DNA of 18,106 bases from CAIOZW01 sp049317725 (GTDB taxonomy: Bacteria; Acidobacteriota; Blastocatellia; RBC074), in NCBI GenBank assembly GCA_049317725.1, contig JBMOHS010000078.1:1-18106 (forward strand), written 5' to 3'. Below the pieces are notes generated by a model, which worked only from the letters and a program-made list of their open reading frames with translations, did no database searches and was not told where the DNA came from. Shown in pieces: positions 8,481 to 16,247 of this stretch; positions within the stretch are counted from its first letter, which is position 1, and each line of letters begins with the position of its first letter. Made by a program: the position numbers and the translations under genes.

Positions 8481-9463
8481 ATCAATTGCTGAACCTCGGG
8501 AGACTCCAGATTCTCTTTGGTGAGCAGGACGACTCCAGTATCGATGCGGCGCGCCGGTTCCCGGCCTGCCAGCTTCTCGAGGATGGTGCGGACTCCCTCA
8601 TAGCCCATTTTGAAAGGGTTCTGGACGACGAGCGAATCGATTGAGCCATCGCGGACCTGGGCGACCAAGTCCGGCGTCGAGTCGAAGCCAACCAGCACGA
8701 CCTGCTTCGAGAGCCCCCGTTGCCGGATGGCCCGAACTGCCCCGACTGTCGACGATTCGTTCGAGGCGAAGAGGCCATTGAGGTCTGGATGACTGGTCAG
8801 CATATCCTCGGCGGTCGAGAGCGACTTGGCCGCATTCGCTTCCCCGTAGAGCCACTGGACCACTTGGATTCCCGGGTAGGCCGCTTTGATCCGCTCGTTG
8901 AAGCCCTCCTCCCGCTCATCTGTCGAGACCGAGCCCTTCTTGACGCCGAGAATGGCCACTTTTCCGGTGCCTTTGAGCTGTGCACCCATCCGGTCGGCGG
9001 CGAGTGCGCCCCCGGCCCGATTGTCGGTCGAGACGTAGGAGAGATAGTTCTCGGTCGAGATCCCGGAATCGAAGATCGTCACCGGGACACCTTCGCGCTG
9101 GGCCCGTTGGACCATCGGGACCAGCGAGTCCCCGTGGGAAGGGGCCAGCACGATTCCATCGACCCGCCGATTGATCGCGTCCTCGACGATGTTGATCTGC
9201 CCACTGATGTCCGTCTCTGACGCCGGCCCCTTCCAGTCGATCTCGACGCCGAATTCGGTGCCCGCCGCGTCCGCACCTGCCTTGACCGTCAGCCAGAAGG
9301 AGTGGGAGACCCCTTTCGGAATGACGGCAATGACCCGCTTCTTCGGTCCCGTCTCCTTCCGCTGGCAGGCGAGACTTCCCGCTGTTGCCACTCCGAGCAG
9401 CAGGATGGCCAAGGCTGTCAGCCCCCGATTCTTGTTGCGTAAGCTCATCGACATCTTCCCCAT
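8468..9463 (-). CDS. Sugar ABC transporter substrate-binding lipoprotein (RbsB-like)
   Basis: A 331-residue type I periplasmic-binding protein (Peripla_BP_4). From the ATG at 9463 there is a positively charged n-region, a hydrophobic core (LTALAILLLGVATAG) and a lipobox-like end SLAC, so Cys33 is probably lipidated and anchors the receptor outside the cytoplasmic membrane; the -3 residue is Ser rather than Leu, so the lipobox is imperfect. The mature part starts RVIAVIPKGVSHSFWLTV, the fold's first strand and sugar-contacting loop, followed by DGIVLAPSHGDSLVPMV, VPVTIFDSG, VSTDNRAGG and LVGFDSTPDLV. AAGGA precedes the ATG; the frame also opens 14 codons earlier but lacks a better site. It supplies ligand to the ATPase and permease downstream. 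Ligand identity is not determinable from sequence. Confidence 0.94.
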   Translation of the reverse strand: MGKMSMSLRNKNRGLTALAILLLGVATAGSLACQRKETGPKKRVIAVIPKGVSHSFWLTVKAGADAAGTEFGVEIDWKGPASETDISGQINIVEDAINRRVDGIVLAPSHGDSLVPMVQRAQREGVPVTIFDSGISTENYLSYVSTDNRAGGALAADRMGAQLKGTGKVAILGVKKGSVSTDEREEGFNERIKAAYPGIQVVQWLYGEANAAKSLSTAEDMLTSHPDLNGLFASNESSTVGAVRAIRQRGLSKQVVLVGFDSTPDLVAQVRDGSIDSLVVQNPFKMGYEGVRTILEKLAGREPARRIDTGVVLLTKENLESPEVQQLIKTP

Positions 9464-9511
9464 AAATTGTGTTCCTTCCATTCCCGGAGGGCGTCGTCGC
9501 GACAAGAGGCC

Positions 9512-10645
9512 TCAGACAAAGACGCCCACCCCTTTGAGATAGTCATTCGCAAAGCGGTCCGTGGCAAACGCGCGCGGGACCTCGGCGAGAGATCGGTAGC
9601 GGTGCGTAATAAAGCGGGAGACGTCGATCCGGCCCTCGCTCAGCCAGCGCAGCGCTTGCTGGTAGATGGCCGGCCGCCCGACTGGATCGACGGCGCCGGA
9701 GGCTCCCGTCGGAGCGACCAGCGCTGGCTCGATGAACTGGATCCGGTTGAGCACCCCGAGGTCAACTCCGTGATGACCGTGGCCGTAGAGGACGACCGTC
9801 GCCTGCTTGCGGATGATCGCCGGGATCACTGGGAAGAGCTGGGCGATGCCGGCCGATTCGATCAGGCAGTGGATCATCTCTCCTCCGGTCCACTCGCGCA
9901 CCGCTTCGACCAGGTCTTCAGACTTGGGATCGATCACTGTCGCGCCATACTCCGCCGCTAACGCCCGCCGTTGTGGGTTCGGCTCCGTCACCAGCACCAG
10001 CCCGTCAAAGCCGAGAACCTGCCGAAAATACTGGGTGAAGAGGAGCCCCGCCGGCCCGGCTCCACAGATCAGCACCGACCGGATCGGTCGCTCTCCGCCA
10101 AACTGATAGCGCGCGTTGGCCCGCTGGAGCATCTCCCCGGCGTGGGCGATGCAGCCCAAGGGCTCGGTCAAGGCGGCTTGGTCGATCGGCAGGTCACTCT
10201 CGATGCGGACGACATTGACGGCCGGCAGGGCGACAAACTCGGCGAGCGCTCCCTGCAGTCCAGTGATGCCGTGCTCACGGTAGCTCGCGCACTGATGCGT
10301 GTGGCCCGTCAGGCAGTATTCACAGGGGTCGAGCCGCTGGCTGTAACAGTTGAGTCCCTGGTCGGCGACAACGCGATCCCCCACCCTCAGATCGTGGACA
10401 TCGCACCCGGTCTCGACGACGATCCCGCTGAACTCGTGCCCCATGATCAGCGGCCGCTCCTCAAAGGGAATTGGGCGTCCCGCCTCGTCGCTGGTGTAGT
10501 TGGCGTGTCCTCCGTAGATGTGAAAATCGGTGCCACAGAGTCCGACTCCCCCGACTTGGAGACGAACTTCCCACGGTGCGAGCGCTGGGAGCGGCAGCTC
10601 CCGCAACTCCAACCGTTCCACTCCACACAGCGCCAGTGCCTGCAT
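9512..10645 (-). CDS. Zinc-dependent polyol/sugar dehydrogenase (MDR; sorbitol/threonine dehydrogenase-like)
   Basis: A 377-residue MDR enzyme likely to oxidise a secondary alcohol of a sugar or polyol. Catalytic zinc ligands are Cys37 (GLCGTDFHIYGG), His70 and Glu71 (MGHEFSG) and Glu161 (TEPLGC), the last typical of polyol dehydrogenases. The nucleotide loop is GAGPAGLL and the strand end reads VTEPNPQRR. The structural zinc lobe is unusual: Cys108, Cys111 and Cys119 are in register, but the first Cys sits at position 100, five residues further upstream than normal. The ATG at 10645 with AAGGGG upstream is preferred over an in-frame codon eight residues earlier. It is 48 bases upstream of the binding-protein gene. 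With transporter and xylulokinase nearby, xylitol or arabitol to xylulose is the simplest role; sugar 1-dehydrogenase is the alternative. Confidence 0.9.
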   Translation of the reverse strand: MQALALCGVERLELRELPLPALAPWEVRLQVGGVGLCGTDFHIYGGHANYTSDEAGRPIPFEERPLIMGHEFSGIVVETGCDVHDLRVGDRVVADQGLNCYSQRLDPCEYCLTGHTHQCASYREHGITGLQGALAEFVALPAVNVVRIESDLPIDQAALTEPLGCIAHAGEMLQRANARYQFGGERPIRSVLICGAGPAGLLFTQYFRQVLGFDGLVLVTEPNPQRRALAAEYGATVIDPKSEDLVEAVREWTGGEMIHCLIESAGIAQLFPVIPAIIRKQATVVLYGHGHHGVDLGVLNRIQFIEPALVAPTGASGAVDPVGRPAIYQQALRWLSEGRIDVSRFITHRYRSLAEVPRAFATDRFANDYLKGVGVFV

Positions 10646-10675
10646 CGTCGAGCCCCTTTCGCTTTCCAAGTCCCC

Positions 10676-11665
10676 CTAGACGTCCAGATCCCATAACTCC
10701 AGTCGATTCGTCGCCTCAAGCGTCGCGAAACGGGCCATCGTCTCGGCGATACCCGTCGCCATTGAGGTGCGGGGAATACCCCCCAGCGCGCGCTGAATGG
10801 CCGTATCGTCCAGTTCTGATGGCATGGCGATGGGGATGTCGTCAAAGGTGATCTTCCCGGCCGCGCTCGGCGCGACCCGTTCGATCTCCCGGACCACCTC
10901 GGCAATCGCCACCGTCTCTCCGTGCAGATTGAAGACGTGGGCCCCTGGCAGATCGACGGTCGCCGCTCTGATGAAGGCGTCCGCGCAATCTGCAATATAC
11001 AGAAAGTCTGTCTTTCCGCCAAAGCGGATCCGGAAGGACCGCCCGACCACTGCCGCTTTCATGGCCTTGGTCGGATCCGAGGTCATTCCGGAGTCCCGGC
11101 CGACGCCATAGACAGTCAGGGGCCGCAGCCCCGCACTGTTGATCCCGTGATCGAGATGGAAGACGCGCGCGTTCTCTTCGTTGCACCGTTTGAATGCGCC
11201 ATAGTGGGTGGTCATCCCGCCCGCTTCGCGCTCGGTCACCGCCACTCCCTCCTCCGCGACCCCGAAGACCGCCGCAGAACTCGCGTAGGCGATGCGTCGC
11301 ACAAGGCCACGCGATTGGCGGGCCGCCTCGAAGATGTTGATCGTCCCAATTACATTGACCAATGCCCCCAGGCGCGGATTGGCGCGACACGTCGGAACCT
11401 GCAGACCGGCGAGGTGAATGATCTGCTCGATCCCCCGGTCTTGCACCAGCGCCACCAGAAACGTCTCATCGGTGATATCGCCCGTGACGAAGGTGACCTG
11501 CGCCCTCTCCTCCTCATCCATGATCAATCGCCACCGCTGCGGGTCCTCGCTCTGGTCGAGCGCGATCACCCGACCGCCCGCCGCCAGCAACCGCTTGACT
11601 ACCCACGCCCCGATAAAGCCGTGCGCTCCTGTCACCAGAAAGGTCGATCCTGCCTGAGCTTTCAT
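10676..11665 (-). CDS. NAD-dependent epimerase/dehydratase (extended SDR)
   Basis: A 329-residue extended short-chain dehydrogenase. The NAD loop TGAHGFIG is at 12-19, Asp37 at the end of beta-2 (VIALDQ) indicates NAD preference, and HLAGLQVP, the Ser pair at 129-130 and YGAFK (Tyr155, Lys159) complete the catalytic set. The family includes UDP-sugar 4-epimerases, dTDP-sugar enzymes and several sugar or sugar-acid dehydrogenases. In a catabolic operon, oxidation or epimerisation of a free sugar or sugar acid is more likely than cell-wall sugar nucleotide synthesis. The open frame extends 88 codons further upstream to 11929, but that part looks like non-coding sequence; the ATG at 11665 with AGG seven bases ahead fits the fold start. 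It is the first gene of the eight-gene operon. Confidence 0.9.
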   Translation of the reverse strand: MKAQAGSTFLVTGAHGFIGAWVVKRLLAAGGRVIALDQSEDPQRWRLIMDEEERAQVTFVTGDITDETFLVALVQDRGIEQIIHLAGLQVPTCRANPRLGALVNVIGTINIFEAARQSRGLVRRIAYASSAAVFGVAEEGVAVTEREAGGMTTHYGAFKRCNEENARVFHLDHGINSAGLRPLTVYGVGRDSGMTSDPTKAMKAAVVGRSFRIRFGGKTDFLYIADCADAFIRAATVDLPGAHVFNLHGETVAIAEVVREIERVAPSAAGKITFDDIPIAMPSELDDTAIQRALGGIPRTSMATGIAETMARFATLEATNRLELWDLDV

Positions 11666-12109
11666 ATGGTACCTGTTGGCGGGAAGGCTGATCTCCTCCC
11701 TCCGCTTGCTGTCGATTCCTTCAGTAGAAAGTTGTCCACCCCGATACCGCTCCCGCTGAGCCCGGTCGAAAGTCCGGATCCCAGACCATCGGTTGATCTG
11801 GAGCCCCTCGGCCCTGATCGACTCACTTCTCGTTCTCGATTGGGAGGCATCCTGACCGGTGCCGAACGGGGCCGTCATCGCCGCACCTTCCCGGTGTTCT
11901 GAAGCACGGACCTCTCCGTTCGCCGTCATTGACCGGGCGCATCATAACAAGGGATGGCTCAATTGAAAATGGAAAGCGGCTCCCGTCCGGGCTTTTCGCT
12001 CGTCGACCGGGTCTCATTTTCGGGATGGGGTGTTGTGTCGTAGCAGAATTTGATAGCATCCAGGAACTCCACCGCCGGCCTGTGGGGGGATCAGGGGAGG
12101 GGATTGCCG
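11666..12109. other. Intergenic region between divergent genes, holding the sugar operon leader
   Basis: This 444-base gap separates the start of the minus-strand sugar operon from the plus-strand peptidoglycan-binding gene, so it must hold promoters for both directions unless the operon starts elsewhere. On the minus strand a plausible sigma70-type promoter sits at 11941-11969. No regulator gene is present in or beside the gap, and I find no clear operator palindrome or known riboswitch. The long minus-strand open frame across it (88 codons in frame with the SDR gene) has no recognisable domain. For the plus strand I see only the GGGAGGGG ribosome site at about 12095-12102. Confidence 0.6.
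11941..11969 (-). promoter_or_regulatory. Possible sigma70-type promoter for the sugar operon
   Basis: Read on the minus strand, TTTTCA (11969-11964, four of six matches to TTGACA) and TATGAT (11946-11941, five of six matches to TATAAT) are separated by 17 bases, the optimal spacing. Transcription would start near 11934 and leave a leader of about 270 bases before the SDR start codon. This is a pattern match in an AT-richer patch of otherwise GC-rich DNA; no experiment or comparison supports it. Confidence 0.3.
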
Positions 12110-12895
12110 ATGGGCACCACTAGCAGAGAATGGCGACAGGATGAACATTCGCGAGGCACCTGCGCTTCAGCGCGATGGAGATGGGGGCGTCTGCTCGCCG
12201 CACTTCTCCTGACCGGCTCAGGAGTCCTCGTCGCGCTTCCTCAGTCGCCTCCAGCGCGCCGTCCGCGCCTCGCCCGTCCCCCCGTTTGCTCGACCGAGGT
12301 CGAGATTCGCCAACTCCAGCAAAGTCTGGAGGAGCGGGGGCTCTACCAAGGCCCTCTCTCCGGGCGGCTCGATCGCGCCACCCGGGCTGCCCTTGGACGG
12401 TATCAACAGATCGTCGGCCTCCCGAAGACCTCCCGTCCCGATCTGGAGACTTGCCGACAACTGACCGTCACTGCTCGTGTGACGCAATCACTCGCACCGT
12501 CCAGTGCCCCCGCCCGCCCCGTCGATAGCTCCCTTCCTCCTACCGTTTGGCAATCCCTGGCAGATTCCCCCAGCAACATGACTCGCACTGGCCGCACCTT
12601 GACTGAAAAACTGGCGGAGGGAATGGCCAAGGGCACGCGGAACGCCTCGGGAGAACTGGAGCATACCGCACAACGCTCCACGACCTCCCTCATCGGTCGC
12701 GCTGACACCCGGACCCTTCGCGACGTGCGCGAGCTGCTCGAAGCAGACCCCCGCACCGCTTTCTGGCCCGCCTCGGTCGAGGAAGGGCTCGTCACTCTCA
12801 AAGTCCCAAGAGGCAGCCGACTCGACCCGACTCCCATCGTCGAATCGATCCGCCGAATTGCTGGCGTCAAGTCCGTCTTCCTGATCCTGTATTGA
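12110..12895 (+). CDS. Membrane-anchored peptidoglycan-binding-domain protein with BON-like C-terminus
   Basis: A 261-residue protein. A basic N-terminus and one hydrophobic segment (27-43) act as a signal anchor or uncleaved signal, so the rest is extracytoplasmic. Residues 62-118 match the PG_binding_1 pattern: VEIRQLQQSLEERGLYQGPL, then DRATRAALGRYQQIVGLP. Cys60 and Cys115 flank this domain and could form a disulfide. A low-complexity Ser/Pro/Thr linker follows. Residues 203-260 (DVRELLEADP, GLVTLKVPRG, DPTPIVESIRRIAGVKSVFLIL) resemble a BON domain, though the match is weak and by eye. The ATG at 12110 has GGGAGGGG upstream; a TTG at 12050 is less likely. No catalytic domain is present, so it is probably a cell-wall-binding structural or adaptor protein. 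It stands alone on its strand. Confidence 0.75.
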   Translation: MGTTSREWRQDEHSRGTCASARWRWGRLLAALLLTGSGVLVALPQSPPARRPRLARPPVCSTEVEIRQLQQSLEERGLYQGPLSGRLDRATRAALGRYQQIVGLPKTSRPDLETCRQLTVTARVTQSLAPSSAPARPVDSSLPPTVWQSLADSPSNMTRTGRTLTEKLAEGMAKGTRNASGELEHTAQRSTTSLIGRADTRTLRDVRELLEADPRTAFWPASVEEGLVTLKVPRGSRLDPTPIVESIRRIAGVKSVFLILY

Positions 12896-13022
12896 TCCGC
12901 TTGATCGAGGGTAACTACTCACGGAGAGGAAGATCCGAAAGTGGACTGGGCCAACCAGCAACCAACCCCAGAACGGAAGAGATCATTGCACCACAGAGAG
13001 CTCACCGAGAAGAAGATAGGGT

Positions 13023-13044
13023 CCCTTTGATCTCCCTTTGATCT
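13023..13044. repeat. Perfect 11-base tandem duplication
   Basis: The unit CCCTTTGATCT occurs twice head to tail (13023-13033 and 13034-13044) in the 200-base gap between two convergent genes. An imperfect palindrome (TCATGAATATCGTGA, 13044-13058) adjoins it. No poly-T tract follows, so a classical terminator is not supported. The rest of the gap (12896-13095) shows nothing recognisable. Confidence 0.7.
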
Positions 13045-13095
13045 CATGAATATCGTGAGTCGTGACCAGGGAAGAATCTGGCAGCGGGGAGAGGC

Positions 13096-14754
13096 TTAAA
13101 TTCGGATGGGGTCACGGTCTGAATGGGTCGCGGTCCGGGGACCCTGTGATCGATTGAATTCTCCTTCGATCTGGGAAAGCTCCTGTTCGATCTCCTCAAA
13201 GGATTTGGAGAACAGCTCTTCCTCCGTCGGCGAGAGGCCCCGCATCAGGTCGAGTCTTCTCCGCAGGTCCTTGATCTTCTCTTGCCATTCCAAAATCGGT
13301 TTGCGAGCAATCGAAAGCTCTGAAGGTTGCGAATTGAGTCGCTGCTCCACTTGATCGATCCGGTTGCGGAGCCTCTGGAACTGTCCTTCTCGTCGATTTT
13401 CCGCCTCGGAGAGAGTCAGTCGCTCCCCTGTCTCTTGGCTGGAAGAGCGGGACGAGGGGCTTTGGAAGAGTGAGCCAGCTCCCCACAGAACCGAGAGGAC
13501 GATCGACACACAGAGGATTACTCCCCCTCCAATCAGAATGGGTACATTGCGTAGGCGGGGCTTGGAGGCGCCCTTGGTCGACTCGATCTGGCTCGCCCGG
13601 CTCCGGTGGGACTGATCGGGGCGTTTCTCTCTGCCCTGTTGTCGCTTCGGTCCAGGAGTGGGCTCGTCAGACGGGCTCTCAATCGAGAAGACCGCCGTGA
13701 TCGGGTCGTCCCTTCGAGTGCGTTCTCTGGGTGCAGTGGGCTGCTTGACGGCAGGTGGGCGGGCGGGGCCGAATCCGATTGCCTGGGTAGGGGGAGGTGC
13801 CATTCCCGGAGCACCCGCATCTTCTCCACTCCCGGCTGACCAATCGATCTCGTTGGGGGTCTCTTCTCCCCGTTTGAGAGATCGGGGATAGACCCGCCCT
13901 CCTTGTGGGGACGGCAGCCCCCCCCCTTCGAAGCGGGCAATGACGACCGTAATGTTGTCTTCACCTCCCCGGTGATTGGCAAGGCCAATCATCACTCGGC
14001 AGGCTTCCCGATAGGTCGACGATTCCAGTACGATCTGCGCAATCTCGTGATCTTGCAGCTTCCCGGAAAGTCCGTCGCTGCAGAGGATCAGAACGTCATC
14101 CTGGCAGAGCGTGACCGTGTTCAGCTCGACGCTGACGGTTGGGTGTGCCCCGAGCGCCTGAAGAATTACATTCCGATAGGCGTGGGTCTCGGCTTCCTGC
14201 TCGGTAATCTGCCCGGCATCGATCAACTGCTGGACCAGCGACTGGTCCTTGGTGATGCGGACGATCTCCCCTTGCCGGAGCAGATAGCCCCGGCTGTCGC
14301 CGACCTGTGCGAAATAGGCTTCGCCCTGGCAGCTCGCGACAGCGGTGAAGGTCGCCCCCAGCCCTTTGTGGAGCGGATTGTCCAATCCTTCCTCGTGAAT
14401 CAGTCCATTGGCCTGCTCCATGGCCAGGCGGAGCCGCTCGCCGAAGGGGAGATGCGAGTAGACCGCGTGTCGCTGCAGTTGCAACATCCGATCCCGGACG
14501 GTCTCGACCGCCAATCGTGATGCGACCTCCCCAGCAAGTGCCCCTCCCATCCCATCTGAGACCGCGAGCAGCGTCCCATAGGGCCCTTCCTCATACGCAC
14601 GCCACTCCTCCGCCGGCTCCTCGTCTAATGCTGTCCAACTCTTTCCCGTCGAGAGATCGAGAACCAGAAAGTTGTCTTCATTGCCCGTGCGCATCAGGCC
14701 GATGTCGGTCTGGGCAAAAAAGGCAAGGATGATCGAGGGGGAATCACTCATCAT
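13096..14754 (-). CDS. Membrane-anchored PP2C-type protein phosphatase
   Basis: A 552-residue protein. Residues 8-277 form a complete bacterial PP2C (PrpC/Stp-like) serine/threonine phosphatase that needs Mn or Mg: TGNEDNF (Glu26, Asp27), SDGMGG (Asp67, Gly68), GATFTAV, VGDSRGYLLR, SDGLSG (Asp227) and GGEDNITVV (Asp266) are all present. A Pro-rich linker (280-400) leads to one transmembrane helix (404-429). The last 120 residues are charged, rich in Glu, Arg and Gln and probably coiled coil (about 445-535), outside the membrane. The phosphatase is therefore cytoplasmic with an external sensor-like tail. The ATG at 14754 overlaps the PLP-enzyme stop as ATGA; a second ATG follows at 14751. The 67-codon extension upstream overlaps the PLP gene and is a shadow. 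No partner kinase is in the window. Confidence 0.92.
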   Translation of the reverse strand: MMSDSPSIILAFFAQTDIGLMRTGNEDNFLVLDLSTGKSWTALDEEPAEEWRAYEEGPYGTLLAVSDGMGGALAGEVASRLAVETVRDRMLQLQRHAVYSHLPFGERLRLAMEQANGLIHEEGLDNPLHKGLGATFTAVASCQGEAYFAQVGDSRGYLLRQGEIVRITKDQSLVQQLIDAGQITEQEAETHAYRNVILQALGAHPTVSVELNTVTLCQDDVLILCSDGLSGKLQDHEIAQIVLESSTYREACRVMIGLANHRGGEDNITVVIARFEGGGLPSPQGGRVYPRSLKRGEETPNEIDWSAGSGEDAGAPGMAPPPTQAIGFGPARPPAVKQPTAPRERTRRDDPITAVFSIESPSDEPTPGPKRQQGREKRPDQSHRSRASQIESTKGASKPRLRNVPILIGGGVILCVSIVLSVLWGAGSLFQSPSSRSSSQETGERLTLSEAENRREGQFQRLRNRIDQVEQRLNSQPSELSIARKPILEWQEKIKDLRRRLDLMRGLSPTEEELFSKSFEEIEQELSQIEGEFNRSQGPRTATHSDRDPIRI

Positions 14755-15902
14755 GATTGACGTTCCACCAGGTCCAACGCCTGTTTGAGGTCTTCGAGGA
14801 TATCTTCCACATCCTCGATTCCCACCGAGATGCGGACGAGGCCATCGGTAATCCCCAGCTTGACGCGCTGAGATTCTGGGACAGAGGCGTGGGTCATGCT
14901 TGCAGGATGGCAGATGAGGGACTCGACCCCCCCCAAACTCTCCGCCAATGCGCAAAGTCGTACCTTGTTCAAGACGGTTCGAGCGGCGGCGAGCGAACCA
15001 GTCTCGAAGGAGATCATTCCGCCAAAGCCTGCTTGCAGATGACGCGCCCGAGCGTGCTGGGGATGACTCGCCAAGCCCGGATAGAAGACCCGCTCGACTT
15101 TCGGATGGCTGGCGAGAAACTCCGCGACCTGTCGACCATTCTCGTCGTGCTGACGCATACGCAGGGCCAAGGTCTTCGTTCCGCGCATGATCAGAAACGC
15201 GTCAAATGGGGAGAGGATCGCTCCCACGGCATTTTGGAGAAAACCGATCCGTTCCTGGTCCTCTTCCCGGTTGGTGATGACCACTCCGCCGACACTGTCG
15301 CTGTGGCCGTTGAGGTATTTCGTCGTCGAATGCAGGACCAAGTCGGCTCCCCACTCGATTGGGCGCAGCAGATATGGGCTGAGAAAGGTGTTGTCGACGA
15401 CCAGCCGCGCTTCCCGGCTCTTCGTCAATTGCGCGATGCCCTCCAGATCGGCGATCGCCATCAGGGGGTTGGTCGGAGTTTCGACAAAGACCATTCGGGT
15501 GTTGGTGCGCCAAGCAGCCTCGACGGCGGCTGCCTCCGTCGTGTCGACGTAGCTGAAGTCGAGCCCGAACTGGCGCAGGACCCGCTCGAAGAGCCGGTAG
15601 GTCCCCCCGTAAGTATTCTCGGAGACGATGACGTGGTCCCCTGACCGGAGCAACCGGAGGATGGTGTCGATCGCCGCCATGCCGGAGGCGAAGCAGTGGG
15701 CGGCCCGTCCCCCCTCTAATGCCGCGAGATTCCGCTCCAACGCCAAGCGCGTCGGATTGGCGGTCCGGGCGTACTCGAATCCCTTGTGCTGCCCGAGGGC
15801 CTCGTGCACGTAGGTCGACGTCTGATAGATGGGGACGGTAACCGCTCCCGTCGAAGGATCCGGTTCCTGCCCGGCGTGAATCGCAAGCGTCGCAAATGCC
15901 AT
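14751..15902 (-). CDS. Trans-sulfuration PLP enzyme (cystathionine gamma-synthase/lyase family)
   Basis: A 383-residue Cys/Met-metabolism PLP enzyme. Visible are YQTSTY (26-31), the phosphate-binding YARTANPT (Tyr44, Arg46, shared between subunits), SGMAA (73-77), NTYGGTY (96-102, stacking Tyr), VVDNTF (Asp170) and the Schiff-base lysine in HSTTKYLNGHSD (Lys195). Glu in SLGGVESL is seen in cystathionine gamma-synthases and gamma-lyases; the Cys typical of methionine gamma-lyase is absent (NTYGGTY instead), so that activity is unlikely. Synthase versus lyase cannot be settled here. MAFATLAIHAGQEPDPSTGAV is the family N-terminus, so I use ATG 15902 and not the 51-codon extension. SD-like AGGGAC motifs repeat upstream. 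No other sulfur gene is nearby; instead it is coupled to the PP2C gene. Confidence 0.93.
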   Translation of the reverse strand: MAFATLAIHAGQEPDPSTGAVTVPIYQTSTYVHEALGQHKGFEYARTANPTRLALERNLAALEGGRAAHCFASGMAAIDTILRLLRSGDHVIVSENTYGGTYRLFERVLRQFGLDFSYVDTTEAAAVEAAWRTNTRMVFVETPTNPLMAIADLEGIAQLTKSREARLVVDNTFLSPYLLRPIEWGADLVLHSTTKYLNGHSDSVGGVVITNREEDQERIGFLQNAVGAILSPFDAFLIMRGTKTLALRMRQHDENGRQVAEFLASHPKVERVFYPGLASHPQHARARHLQAGFGGMISFETGSLAAARTVLNKVRLCALAESLGGVESLICHPASMTHASVPESQRVKLGITDGLVRISVGIEDVEDILEDLKQALDLVERQS

Positions 15903-16247
15903 ATCGAGTATCGTCCCTGCTTCCGACGTCCCTGTTTCCCAAGTCCCTGACACGGCCCTGGTCTTTCGCCTTTGCCAGGATGGGGAGGGATTCTCCCGGA
16001 CCGACTCGGCCAGGATTGATTCTGAGCCTCCCATAGTAAAAGATTTCCTCCCCAAAAGGGAAGTAACCCGCGCAGAAGTCTCCGGTGAGACAAATGAGGG
16101 GGAGCACTTGAGTCTACCCCCGGACGATCCTTACAATCTCCTTGTTCGACCATCGTGATGAGTCAATGTACCTGACCGGTTCCCTCTGGTGAGAGTCCTG
16201 GGTTGGTCAGAGGAAGGCACCACTGGGATAGATTAAGGAGATGCTTC
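15903..16247. other. Intergenic region between divergent genes
   Basis: This 345-base gap lies between the start of the PLP-enzyme gene (minus) and the MaoC gene (plus). It holds a 15-base tandem repeat next to the PLP start and, for MaoC, a strong AAGGAG ribosome site at 16235-16240. A weak inverted repeat, CCTCTG at 16183-16188 and CAGAGG at 16208-16213, would lie in the MaoC leader. I looked for a SAM riboswitch or T-box before the PLP gene and saw no supporting core motifs. No promoter with two good hexamers at normal spacing was found in either direction. Confidence 0.55.
15912..15949 (-). repeat. 15-base tandem repeat just upstream of the PLP-enzyme start
   Basis: Units at 15912-15926 and 15927-15941 differ at two of 15 bases, and an 8-base partial third unit follows (15942-15949). 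On the coding (minus) strand each unit contains CAGGGAC, which resembles a Shine-Dalgarno sequence, and the last copy lies about 10-16 bases before the chosen ATG at 15902. The period is five codons and in frame with the gene, so upstream initiation would translate it as Gly-Thr repeats. Confidence 0.7.

Noticed and set aside
11666..11929. 88-codon in-frame extension of the SDR gene
   Set aside because: No similarity to SDR N-termini; the nucleotide-binding strand begins directly after the ATG at 11665.
15903..16055. 51-codon extension of the PLP enzyme, or an upstream leader peptide
   Set aside because: Family N-terminus starts at 15902 and the extension is low-complexity and repeat-derived.
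15903..16247. SAM riboswitch or T-box upstream of the sulfur amino-acid gene
   Set aside because: I could not find the conserved core segments or the paired helices of these classes.
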